A stretch of DNA of 64,000 bases, taken from positions 124,001-188,000 of the forward strand of contig CAXSZX010000001.1 in the NCBI GenBank assembly GCA_964242115.1, in the 5' to 3' direction. The stretch is from BOG-908 sp964242115. GTDB lineage: Bacteria; Pseudomonadota; Alphaproteobacteria; Acetobacterales; Acetobacteraceae. The stretch's first letter is position 1. Each line of letters begins with the position of its first letter. Under the pieces are notes generated by a model. It was not told the DNA's origin, searched no databases, and saw only the letters and a list, made by a program, of their open reading frames with translations. The position numbers and the translations under genes are program-made. Shown piece after piece: positions 42,028-51,552 of the stretch.

Positions 42028-42172
42028 GGAAAGGCAAGGCAAGCAGTTCTTTTTTGAAGAACAGAACCAAAAAACTCTTGGTCCCTAGATGCACGCTGAA
42101 GGAGACTCCGCGACAGCCAAGACAGAAGTCTTTTGCTGCTTTTTTTCAAAAAAGCAGGCCCTGCTTTCTTTG
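42028..42172. repeat. Two-armed intergenic palindromic repeat, copy 13
   Basis: Left arm GCAGTTCTTTTTTGAAGAAC with AGAACCAAAAAACTCTTGG, core CTCCGCGACAGCC, right arm AGAAGTCTTTTGCTGCTTTT then TTTCAAAAAAGCAGG. It lies between the PEP mutase stop and the decarboxylase start. Confidence 0.87.
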
Positions 42173-42277
42173 CTAGCTGTCCAGAACTCAAAGTGCTGGC
42201 TCGAAAATAAGGGCAACCAGGCGGCACACGCGCGTGTAACGATGCGGGTTCACGACTGGATGTCTACCGACGCACAC

Positions 42278-43909
42278 TCAGGAGAAGTTCCGCGCGTCTG
42301 CAAGGTCGGTCAGGGTGTCCACGTCCAGCCAGTGCCCGGCGATGTAGTGCACCGCCACTTCGCAGCGTGTGCGCAACCGGTTCGCGACAGCCAGCAGGTC
42401 GGCCTGCCGCAGCGTGCCGTCCGCCTGCATCGCCGCGAGCTCTTCGCGGAGCAGCTCGGTGCCGCGTACGCTGGTGTGCATGAGGCCGATCCACTCGCCG
42501 GCGGCATGGTCACGTTCCACGGCAACGCCGGTCAGGCGGGCCGGCGTGTCCTCCAGGTAGGCGGCGGTGTTGCGGCGGTCAGTCGCGACCAGGTCTGCCG
42601 GGTTTGCCTGGCTGCGCAGCGACGAATCCACCACGACGGTGACGTCGGCCGGAGAGGCGAACAGGCCGTCGAGGATGTAGCGCCGGAACAGCACGTCGCC
42701 GTAGGACACCACCAGCTCGCCGTTCAGGCCCGGCATGGCACAGGCGAGCGACGCCGCTTCGCCGGTGCCGGCGTAATCCATGTTGTCGACGACGTCGAAA
42801 CCGTCAGGCACGATCGCGTCGCGTGCGTAGCCACGCACCACGGTCACGTCGTGCACCCCGCCCTCGCCGAGTGTTTCCAGCAGCCGGTGCAGCAGCGTCT
42901 TGCCGCGGATGTCGACCAGGCATTTCGGCAGGCTGGCGGTGACCTCGCCCAACGCCGTGCCGCGCGAAGCGGCCAGCACCACGCCGTGGATGCTGCGGCT
43001 GAGCGGCAGGTAGCGCCGCTGCGCCTCTTCCAGCTCGTCGTTGCCGGTGAGCCGGAAGATGTCGCGCACGCTGGTGATGCGGTCTTCGACCTCGACCAGC
43101 GATTCGGATTTTGCGATGGTGCGCGCGGTCTGCCGCATTGCAGCGATCGACGACCGCACGAGGTGGTTCGCCCAGATCACCGTCGAGACGCCAGTGGCGC
43201 GCAGCGTGGCGGTGGGTGTTGCGTAGTACATCGTCGGCACTACGACGATCGGGCAGCGTCCGTCCCAGCGCTGCATGAAGGCGGCGATCTCGCTGACGTC
43301 GGACCGTTTGGAGTGCACCAGGATCGCGTCCGCACCTGCCGCATGGTAGGCTTCGGCGCGACGCAGCGCTTCTTCCATCGAGTGGCCGGAGATCAGTGCC
43401 TCGGTGCGCGCCACGATGCAGAAATCGCCGTCGGTCTGCGCGTCCTTGCCGGCGCGGATGCGGCCGCAGAACTCGTCCTGGTCGGCCAGCGACTGGCGTT
43501 CACCGAGAAAGGAGTTCGTCTTGGGGAACAATTTATCCTCGAGGCAGACGCCGGCAATGCCGCGCTCGCCGAGCTTTCTCACCAGGCGGCGCACGTTGTT
43601 GAAATTGCCGTAGCCGGTGTCGCCATCAACCAGGATCGGCAACGAGCTGGCGTCGGCCATGAACTCCAGCACGTCGAGCACCTGCGTCCAGGACGCCTCG
43701 TTGTTGTCACGCAACCCGAGCGAGGCCGAGATCGACAGGCCGGAGGCCCAGATGCCGGCGAACCCTGCCTCCTCGACGATCTTGGCCGACAGGCCGCTAT
43801 GCGCCTCCATGAGAAACGACAGGCCAGGTGAGACGAGCAACGATCGAAGCTCGGCCGGGCGGGACAGGCCGCGTATGTAGGTGCGGTTCAGCGGTGCTTG
43901 GTCGGGCAA
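42278..43909 (-). CDS. PEP mutase fused to a nucleotidyltransferase domain
   Basis: A 543-residue two-domain protein. Residues ~15-295 are phosphoenolpyruvate mutase, the enzyme that makes the C-P bond of nearly all phosphonates: FLMEAHSGLSAKIVEEAGF, VDGDTGYGN (94-102) and the defining EDKxxxxxNS as EDKLFPKTNS (124-133). Residues ~308-543 are a MobA-like nucleotidyltransferase (GVVLAASRGTALGEVTASLP, then KCLVDIRGK), an arrangement known from phosphonate clusters where it makes a CMP-phosphonate. The start is taken as TTG 43909, about 15 residues ahead of the first conserved motif; upstream codons overlap the divergent gene. This is the key marker of the locus. Confidence 0.93.
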   Translation of the reverse strand: MPDQAPLNRTYIRGLSRPAELRSLLVSPGLSFLMEAHSGLSAKIVEEAGFAGIWASGLSISASLGLRDNNEASWTQVLDVLEFMADASSLPILVDGDTGYGNFNNVRRLVRKLGERGIAGVCLEDKLFPKTNSFLGERQSLADQDEFCGRIRAGKDAQTDGDFCIVARTEALISGHSMEEALRRAEAYHAAGADAILVHSKRSDVSEIAAFMQRWDGRCPIVVVPTMYYATPTATLRATGVSTVIWANHLVRSSIAAMRQTARTIAKSESLVEVEDRITSVRDIFRLTGNDELEEAQRRYLPLSRSIHGVVLAASRGTALGEVTASLPKCLVDIRGKTLLHRLLETLGEGGVHDVTVVRGYARDAIVPDGFDVVDNMDYAGTGEAASLACAMPGLNGELVVSYGDVLFRRYILDGLFASPADVTVVVDSSLRSQANPADLVATDRRNTAAYLEDTPARLTGVAVERDHAAGEWIGLMHTSVRGTELLREELAAMQADGTLRQADLLAVANRLRTRCEVAVHYIAGHWLDVDTLTDLADARNFS

Positions 43910-43984
43910 TGCGAAGTCTCGGTATGACGGGGATTTGACCGAGCGGTCAGGGCGCGTACATAATCCTCGCCCTGAGGCGTTACA

Positions 43985-44782
43985 ATGCATTTCAATGACA
44001 GAAGGATGACGGGACTGCCGCCTGTCACGCAAGGGATACACGCCGTCATCTTGGCCGCCGGGGTGGGTCGCAGACTCCGAGACGGGGCTGCCGACAGCAT
44101 ACCTAAGCCCAAGATAATGCTGGAATTTGGGGGACGAAGCCTGCTGTCGCGCCACCTCGATCTGCTCGCACAGGCCGGGGTTCGTGACGTGACGATCGTG
44201 GTTGGTCACGGCGCGGCGCAGGTCAGGTCGGCGTTGACCGAATTGCACGTCGGGGTGGATGTAACCACGATCGAGAACCCCGACTATACGGAGGGCAGCG
44301 TGGTGTCGCTGTGGACCGCGCGGGATTTGTTGCGGTGCAAACGGCCGATCCTGCTCATGGATGCCGACGTGCTGTACGACCGTCGTCTTTTGGAACGGCT
44401 GGTGCGGAGCGAGCGACGCGATTGCCTGCTACTGGACCGCAACATAGAGCCAGGTGACGAACCGGTGAAGCTTTGCGTGCGGGGCGGCGCGATCGTGGAC
44501 TTCAGAAAAATCCCCACCGAGCCGCATGACTGGTACGGCGAGTCTGTGGGTTTCTTCCGTTTCTCGCCGGATGCAGCCTGCGAGTTGGCGGACCGCGTGG
44601 AGGATTACGTCGCCACCGGGCGACGGTTACAGGAATACGAGGAACCGATACGCGACATGATACAGGCCAGCGACCCGCGCCGTTTCGGCTTCGAGGACAT
44701 CAGCTCTCTGCCCTGGACAGAAATCGACTTTCCAGAGGACGTCACCAAGGCACGCGCCTTGTTGCCGGAGTTGGCAGCGTGA
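43985..44782 (+). CDS. Stand-alone sugar-type nucleotidyltransferase in the phosphonate locus
   Basis: A 265-residue NTP transferase. The N-terminal nucleotide loop is HAVILAAGVGRRLRDG with a following KPKIMLEFGGRSLLSRHL, and the metal-binding acidic motif is LLMDADVLYD; YGESVGFFRFSP is in the acceptor half. It resembles the LicC/PntC-type cytidylyltransferases that make CDP-choline or CMP-aminoethylphosphonate. ATG 43985 has GAGG 8 bases upstream. Divergent from the PEP mutase gene and overlapping the dioxygenase gene by four bases (GTGA). Having two nucleotidyltransferases in one locus suggests two activation steps or two products. Confidence 0.87.
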   Translation: MHFNDRRMTGLPPVTQGIHAVILAAGVGRRLRDGAADSIPKPKIMLEFGGRSLLSRHLDLLAQAGVRDVTIVVGHGAAQVRSALTELHVGVDVTTIENPDYTEGSVVSLWTARDLLRCKRPILLMDADVLYDRRLLERLVRSERRDCLLLDRNIEPGDEPVKLCVRGGAIVDFRKIPTEPHDWYGESVGFFRFSPDAACELADRVEDYVATGRRLQEYEEPIRDMIQASDPRRFGFEDISSLPWTEIDFPEDVTKARALLPELAA

Positions 44783-45567
44783 GCGCGGCGTTGATGGAGG
44801 ACGCAGGCTTCGCAAGCTCCAGGCGGCCGTCCGTGCAAGAGGTTGCCCGGATGCACGAAGACGGCTTTCTGGTCGTGCCGCGTTTCTTCGATCCACAGCA
44901 GGTGGCGGAGTTGCTGGACTGGACGGAGGACTTGCAGCGTGCGCCCGAAGCGCCTGGCCAGCACTGGGTTTATCACGAGGATAGCCTGACTGAACCGGGG
45001 CGCCGGGTGATCCAGCGCATCGAGAACTTCTGCCCCTACCACGCGGGGCTGGACGGTCTTGTCCGGCACGGCGGCTTGCATGAGTGGACGTCGGCGCTGC
45101 TGGGCGGCCCGGTCGTGCTGTTCAAGGACAAGATCAACTTCAAGATGCCCGGTGGACTTGGCTTCAAGGCGCACCAGGACCAGCAGGCCGGCTGGGGTAA
45201 ATACGCCGATTTGTTCGTCACCGCGCTGGTCACGATCGACGCCGCCACCCTGGACAACGGCTGCCTGGAGATGGTGGCAGGCCGTCATCGTGAGGGTCTG
45301 ATCGGCGAGGAATGGAACCCGCTGGACGAAAGCGGGCTGGCGCTGCAGGCGGTGCCCACCATGCCGGGCGACGTGATCTTCTTCGACAGCTACGCGCCGC
45401 ACGCCTCCAAACCGAATTTCACCTCGCAGCCGCGGCGTTTATTGTATTTGACTTACAACCTGCTGTCGGACGGTGACCACCGTGCGCGGTATTATGCGGA
45501 CAAGCACGCGGCGTTTCCGCCGGATATCGAGCGGGAGGTTGGAGCGAGCTACGTGTTTCGAGTCTGA
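44779..45567 (+). CDS. Phytanoyl-CoA dioxygenase family (PhnY-like) hydroxylase
   Basis: A 262-residue Fe(II)/2-oxoglutarate dioxygenase. Iron ligands: His132 and Asp134 in FKAHQDQQAGW and a distal His208 in SYAPHASKPN; the 2OG-binding Arg is in QPRRLLYLTYN. VLFKDKINFKMPGGLGFKAH resembles aminoethylphosphonate hydroxylases such as PhnY, which make 1-hydroxy-2-aminoethylphosphonate. In a biosynthetic locus it may hydroxylate the phosphonate head group rather than start its breakdown, since no PhnZ-type partner oxygenase is seen. The start is GTG, overlapping the nucleotidyltransferase stop. Substrate is inference. Confidence 0.83.
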   Translation: MSAALMEDAGFASSRRPSVQEVARMHEDGFLVVPRFFDPQQVAELLDWTEDLQRAPEAPGQHWVYHEDSLTEPGRRVIQRIENFCPYHAGLDGLVRHGGLHEWTSALLGGPVVLFKDKINFKMPGGLGFKAHQDQQAGWGKYADLFVTALVTIDAATLDNGCLEMVAGRHREGLIGEEWNPLDESGLALQAVPTMPGDVIFFDSYAPHASKPNFTSQPRRLLYLTYNLLSDGDHRARYYADKHAAFPPDIEREVGASYVFRV

Positions 45568-45568
45568 G

Positions 45569-45645
45569 CGAAGGAAGCGGTTCTTTTTTGAAAAAAGAAC
45601 CAAAAAAATTCTTGTGCTTGCTGTCGCGGACGGTTGAGACATCAC
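45569..45645. repeat. Intergenic palindromic repeat, copy 14, left arm
   Basis: Starts 2 bases after the dioxygenase stop: AAGCGGTTCTTTTTTGAAAA, AAGAACC and the core GCTGTCGCGGACGG. The matching right arm appears only beyond the IS1595 element (46541-46578). Confidence 0.85.
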
Positions 45646-45721
45646 GCTTGGTATGACCGCCCAACGAGAAGGGAAGTTGTTGGGTCTGGCCTGGATAATG
45701 CAGACAGGCTTCATCGATCAT

Positions 45722-46390
45722 ATGGTTACAGGCCGCCGCAGGAGCCGTCTTCCTGACAGTATTCAGAGAGCCTTGATTGTCCAATTCGTAGCGGGCGTGC
45801 CGGCCCGCATGGCGGCCGAGCTGGTGGGCGTCAACCGCCACTCGGCGACGTTGTTCTATCACAAGTTGCGCGAGCTGATCGCAGCGAGGTTGGCGGCCGA
45901 GGCGCCGTTTGCGGTGGGTGAGATCGAGGTCGACGAGAGCTACTTCGGCGGCGTCCGCAAAGGCAAACGCGGCCGCGGCGCAGCTGGCAAAGTGCCGGTA
46001 TTCGGCCTGCTCAAACGTGACGGGCGGGTCTACGCAACCATGATCCCCGACACCCGCTCGCAGACGCTCGTGGGCATCATCCGCGACCGCATCCAGCCCG
46101 ACAGCGTCGTCTACACCAATAGCTATCGCTCCTACGACGTGCTGGATGTTTCCGAATTCCACCACCAGCGCATCAACCACCAGAACGCCTTTGTCGATCG
46201 CGCAAACCACATCAACGGCATCGAGAACTTCTGGAACCAGGCAAAACGGCATCTGCGCAGCTACAACGGCATTCCCAAGGCACACTTCCACCTGTTCCTC
46301 AAGGAATGCGAGTGGCGGTTCAACTACCGGCCGGCTAGCAATTTGCTCGCGGTGCTGATGGCTTGGGCGAACCCAGACGGCTCGCGGTGA
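45722..46390 (+). CDS. IS1595-family transposase
   Basis: A 222-residue DDE-type transposase of the IS1016 group. The zinc/helix-turn-helix N-terminus (IQRALIVQFVAGVPARMAAELVGVNRHSATLFYHKLRELIA) is followed by the family hallmark GEIEVDESYFGGVRKGKRGRGAAGK, the second acidic motif at VVYTNSYRSYDVL and the closing NHINGIENFWNQAKRHLR. All motifs are intact, so it may be active. ATG 45722 is chosen because it lies inside the predicted left end and matches family length; ATG 45698 also lies inside. Confidence 0.9.
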   Translation: MVTGRRRSRLPDSIQRALIVQFVAGVPARMAAELVGVNRHSATLFYHKLRELIAARLAAEAPFAVGEIEVDESYFGGVRKGKRGRGAAGKVPVFGLLKRDGRVYATMIPDTRSQTLVGIIRDRIQPDSVVYTNSYRSYDVLDVSEFHHQRINHQNAFVDRANHINGIENFWNQAKRHLRSYNGIPKAHFHLFLKECEWRFNYRPASNLLAVLMAWANPDGSR

Positions 46391-46411
46391 TACGCCAGCG
46401 CTGCCCCAAGC

Positions 46412-46476
46412 GTGTGGATAAGTGGCTTGCCGGCGCCAGACTCTTGACGGTCGCTTGGCAAGCCACTTACCCACAC
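46412..46476. repeat. 20-bp inverted repeat inside the IS tail
   Basis: GTGTGGATAAGTGGCTTGCC at 46412-46431 pairs with its reverse complement at 46457-46476 (one mismatch), with a 25-base loop. Near-direct repeats CTGCCCCAA flank it. It may be the transposase terminator or a small nested element. A second short stem (GTAACG/CGTTAC) follows near 46496-46515. Confidence 0.7.
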
Positions 46477-46540
46477 GGACCCGACTGCCCCAAAGTAACG
46501 TCACAAAGGGCGTTACCTCACCCTCATCTAGGCCAGCCCT

Positions 46541-46578
46541 GACTTTGTGGTCCTTTTTTAGATAGAAACTGCTTGCAT
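46541..46578. repeat. Intergenic palindromic repeat, copy 14, right arm
   Basis: CTTTGTGGTCCTTTTTTA then GATAGAAACTGCTTGCAT matches the usual right arm (AAAGTTTTTTGGTTCTTTTT ... AAGAACTGCTTGCTT) with several changes. It begins right after the IS right end. Confidence 0.6.
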
Positions 46579-46617
46579 ACCGTAACGGTCGAGAATTCGT
46601 GCCGGCTGGCCTGCAGG

Positions 46618-47214
46618 TTACACGCGGAGATGGTTTGGGATGACCAGTCCGAGCCGGTTCGGCACGTCCCAGATTTCGCGTGCGGTGCGCACCGGGGTAA
46701 AGCCGGCGCGCAGGTAGTTGGGCAGGGCGCGCGGGTGGTCAGCGGTGCAGGTGTTCACCGTGATGGCGCGCGGTTTGTGCGCCCACGCGGTAGCCAGGGC
46801 CAGGCGCAGTAGCGTGTTGCCCATGCCAAGGCCGATGGCGTGTGGCAGCAGGCCGAAATAGCTGATGTTGACGGTATTGGCAGTGCGTGCGTCGAGCTCG
46901 AAGAAGCCGGCCGGCTCGGCGTGACGGTAGAGCACGTGGAGGGAGACGCCAGGCGAGCCGAGCAGGGCGGCAAGCTGGGCCTCGGGCATGGTGCGGCGCA
47001 GCCACCATACATAGGGCGCGCCGACGATATCGTAGAGGTAGCGATAGAAGCCGACGGTGGGCTGGGTGGCACGCACAATCGAGGCGTGTGCAGGCAGGTC
47101 GATCGGGCCTGACGGAGGTGCGGTCTCCTGCCGTAGGAAGGTGACGAGCACCGCGATGCGCGTCGTCTCCTCGGGCGGCCTGAAGCCCCAGATGGTATTG
47201 TCTTGAGCCCGCAA
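46618..47214 (-). CDS. GNAT-family N-acetyltransferase
   Basis: A 198-residue protein with the acetyl-CoA-binding GNAT core: TANTVNISYFGLLPHAIGLGMGNTLLRLALATAW is motif A, and ITVNTCTADHPRALPNYLRAGFTPVRTAREIW is the C-terminal motif B with the usual Asn/Tyr region. The substrate is unknown. TTG 47214 has AGGGCGAG upstream and is preferred because upstream codons enter a 23-bp tandem repeat. It is the gene closest to that minisatellite. Confidence 0.85.
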   Translation of the reverse strand: MRAQDNTIWGFRPPEETTRIAVLVTFLRQETAPPSGPIDLPAHASIVRATQPTVGFYRYLYDIVGAPYVWWLRRTMPEAQLAALLGSPGVSLHVLYRHAEPAGFFELDARTANTVNISYFGLLPHAIGLGMGNTLLRLALATAWAHKPRAITVNTCTADHPRALPNYLRAGFTPVRTAREIWDVPNRLGLVIPNHLRV

Positions 47215-47260
47215 TGTCGTCTCGCCCTTACTCGAGGTGTTCTGAGCCGGCTGGCCCCGT

Positions 47261-47575
47261 CGTGCGACAGCACGCCTTGGTATCGCGACAGCACGCCTTG
47301 GTATCGTGCAACAGCACGCCTTGGTGTCGTGTAACAGCACGCCTTGGTGTCGTGTAACAGCACGCTTTAGTATCATTCGACCGCGCGCATTGAACGTCGT
47401 GCAACTTCACACTTCGGATGTTGTGCGACCGCACGTCCTAGATGTGATGAGGCTGCACGCTTTCCGTTTCGTGCCGCCGGCTGTTCGGTGCCGTTCGACC
47501 GCATGCTTTTCGTGTCGTGCAGCCAAGCGCCCGGGTATCGTGCAAAGCTCTCATACGTGTTGCGACCGCAGTTGT
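47261..47575. repeat. 23-bp minisatellite between GNAT and rpoD
   Basis: About 12 tandem units, consensus roughly CGACAGCACGCCTTGGTATC plus GTG. The first five units (47261-47378) are nearly identical; those to the right become degenerate, with some 24-base units. It covers most of the 407-base gap 47215-47621. There are no spacers, so it is not a CRISPR array. Confidence 0.88.
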
Positions 47576-47621
47576 CGCCCGACACGGTCACGCGCAGCAA
47601 GCCTCGCACTCTATCCACCTC

Positions 47622-49583
<1,962 letters not shown>

Positions 49584-49596
49584 TCAGTTGCTCCGC

Positions 49597-49737
49597 GGAA
49601 GGAAGGAAGAAAGCAGTTCTTTGAAAGAAAGAACCAAAAAATTCTTGTCTCTTAGGTACATGCCAACCGAATGGTCGGCGACAGCGGAAGCAAAAGCTTT
49701 TTGCTTCTTTTTCTCGAAAAAGAAGGCCCGCGGCAGC
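49597..49737. repeat. Two-armed intergenic palindromic repeat, copy 15
   Basis: Fills the dnaG-rpoD gap. Left arm AAGCAGTTCTTTGAAAGAAA then GAACCAAAAAATTC, core GGCGACAGCGG, right arm AAAAGCTTTTTGCTTCTTTT then TCTCGAAAAAGAAGG. It ends 3 bases from the dnaG stop. Confidence 0.88.
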
Positions 49738-49740
49738 GTC

Positions 49741-51552
49741 TTAAACCCGCTCATCGTAGGCCAGGGCATCCTCTTCCTCACCGGCCTGTTCGCCCCGCCG
49801 CAGCCGGAACGCGGCCAGGCAAAGCGCGTTGAACCGTGCGAGTGCAGTTTCGTCCTCCGGGTTTGCAATGTAGTGGCGGCGGGCGGCCTCGACTGCGTCG
49901 TGCAAGCCGTCACGGTGCATGAGCCCATAGAAATGCCACCATCCCGCCTCGGCTTCCGCCGGCTGAGCCTCCGGCCTGCCACAGGACGGGGTCTCGTCCA
50001 GAGCACGTGCCAAATCCACCGATAAACCGAGAGATCGCAGGTGGTTCACGAGTCCGGCAGAGTCAAGCGTGTGCGAGTCATTAAAGTCGTGCGCGAAGTA
50101 TCCGAGCATCGCCTCACGCAAGGGTTGCAGGTCGGCAGGTAGCGGCAGAGATGCGTATGCTTCCTCCAGGTCGCGCGCCAGGGCCGGGTGGTGCAGCAGG
50201 ATGGCGGTCAGCTTGAAGGCGCGTATTGTATCGGCCGCGTCGGCCTGTAAAGCGGGGCGGGGCGGGCGCAGTCCGGCGAGTTTTGGGGCGCCGCGACGCG
50301 TTGCGGCAAAGAAGCGGTCGAGCAGGGCGCGGCGGTATTCGCCGGCCAGGCTACGATCCTTGATCGCGGCGGCGGCGGCTTCGAGGCGGGCGCGAAAGGC
50401 GCTGCGCTGCTCGGGCGTGGTGTCCGGGGCGGCGCTGCGCAGCAGGTCGAACAGCGCCTCGTTCAGCGGGCGGGCGGCCTCCAGCACGCCGGCAAACACG
50501 GCCTGGCCGCGGCGGCGGACCAGCGTGTCCGGGTCCTCGCCTTCGGGCAGGGTGGCCAGCAGGATGGTGCGGTCCGGGGCGAGCAGCGGCAGGGCGATTT
50601 GTGCCGCGCGGGCGGCGGCGCGGCCGCCGGCGGCGTCGCCGTCGAAGCACAGCACCGGAGCGGGCGAAAGGCGCCAGAGCTCCTCGAGCTGCTCGGCGGT
50701 GAGCGCGGTGCCGAGCGGGGCCACGGCGGCGGCAAAACCTGCCTGATGGAGCGCGATCACGTCCATGTAGCCCTCCACCGCCACAACAATCTGGCCGTGG
50801 CGGCTCGCCTCGCGCGCGAGGTTGAGGCCGTAGAGGGTGCGGCGCTTGGAAAACAGCGGCGTCTCCGGGCCGTTGACGTATTTCGGCTGGCCCTGGCCCA
50901 TGATGCGGCCGCCGAAGCTGATCATCCGGCCGGCGCGGTCGCGAATGGGGAACATCACGCGGTTGAAGAACAGCTCGCCGCGGATCGCACCGGTCTCGTC
51001 GGCACGCAGCAGGCCGGCTTCCAGCAGTTGCGCCTGGGTGAAGCCGCCTGGTGCGAGTGCGGCGGCTAGCGCGCCGCGCCCCTCGCCGGCCCAGCCGAGG
51101 CCGAAGCGGGCGACGGTCTCGTCGGTCAGTCCGCGTTCACGCAAATAGGCGAGGGCCGCGGCGCCGGCGGGGCTGAACAGGGCGCTTGCATAGTGGCGTT
51201 GTGCCGCATCGAGCACGCCGTGCAGGTCCAGGCGCTGGCGCTCGGCGGCCTCGGCGGTGGGGCTGGCTTTGGGCAGTTCGAGCCCGGCCTCGCCGGCGAG
51301 GGATTGAACCGCCTCCATGAAGCTGGCGCCGGCGGTCTGCATGACGAAGCTGATCGCGTCGCCATGCGCGCCGCAGCCGAAGCAGTGATAGCCGTCCTCG
51401 TAGACGTAGAAGCTGGGGGTCTTCTCGCCGTGGAACGGGCAGCAGCCCTTCATTTGCCGGCCGGAGCGCGACAGCTTGACGCGGCGGCTGACCAGGGCTG
51501 CCAGCGGGGTGCGCGCCCTCAACTCCTCCAGGAAGGAGTCGGGCAGCTTCAG
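49741..51552 (-). CDS. dnaG: DNA primase DnaG, probable CTG start
   Basis: Makes RNA primers for chromosome replication. The 603-residue protein has the CHC2 zinc domain (GCCPFHGEKTPSFYVYEDGYHCFGCGAHGDAISF), then the TOPRIM catalytic core (VAVEGYMDVIALHQAGF, CFDGDAAGGRAAARA) and a C-terminal helicase-binding part. The expected N-terminus (KLPDSFLEELRARTPLAALVSRRVKL) is encoded only if translation starts at CTG 51552, which overlaps the yqeY stop (CTGA) just as other genes here use ATGA, GTGA or TTGA. The alternative is TTG 51522, which would cut 10 conserved residues. Confidence 0.93.
   Translation of the reverse strand: MKLPDSFLEELRARTPLAALVSRRVKLSRSGRQMKGCCPFHGEKTPSFYVYEDGYHCFGCGAHGDAISFVMQTAGASFMEAVQSLAGEAGLELPKASPTAEAAERQRLDLHGVLDAAQRHYASALFSPAGAAALAYLRERGLTDETVARFGLGWAGEGRGALAAALAPGGFTQAQLLEAGLLRADETGAIRGELFFNRVMFPIRDRAGRMISFGGRIMGQGQPKYVNGPETPLFSKRRTLYGLNLAREASRHGQIVVAVEGYMDVIALHQAGFAAAVAPLGTALTAEQLEELWRLSPAPVLCFDGDAAGGRAAARAAQIALPLLAPDRTILLATLPEGEDPDTLVRRRGQAVFAGVLEAARPLNEALFDLLRSAAPDTTPEQRSAFRARLEAAAAAIKDRSLAGEYRRALLDRFFAATRRGAPKLAGLRPPRPALQADAADTIRAFKLTAILLHHPALARDLEEAYASLPLPADLQPLREAMLGYFAHDFNDSHTLDSAGLVNHLRSLGLSVDLARALDETPSCGRPEAQPAEAEAGWWHFYGLMHRDGLHDAVEAARRHYIANPEDETALARFNALCLAAFRLRRGEQAGEEEDALAYDERV

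Larger units (their letters stand above)
45682..46539 (+). mobile_element. IS1595-family (IS1016-like) insertion sequence
   Basis: About 858 bp. Imperfect terminal inverted repeats: left GGGTCTGGCCTGGAT at 45682-45696, right (reverse complement) GGGCTGGCCTAGAT at 46526-46539. Only one gene, the transposase, lies inside, followed by about 150 bases with a strong 20-bp inverted repeat. No clear 8-bp target duplication is visible. The element sits inside a copy of the intergenic repeat. Confidence 0.7.

Noticed and set aside
47261..47575. CRISPR array
   Set aside because: The units are contiguous 23-bp repeats with no unique spacers and no cas genes nearby.
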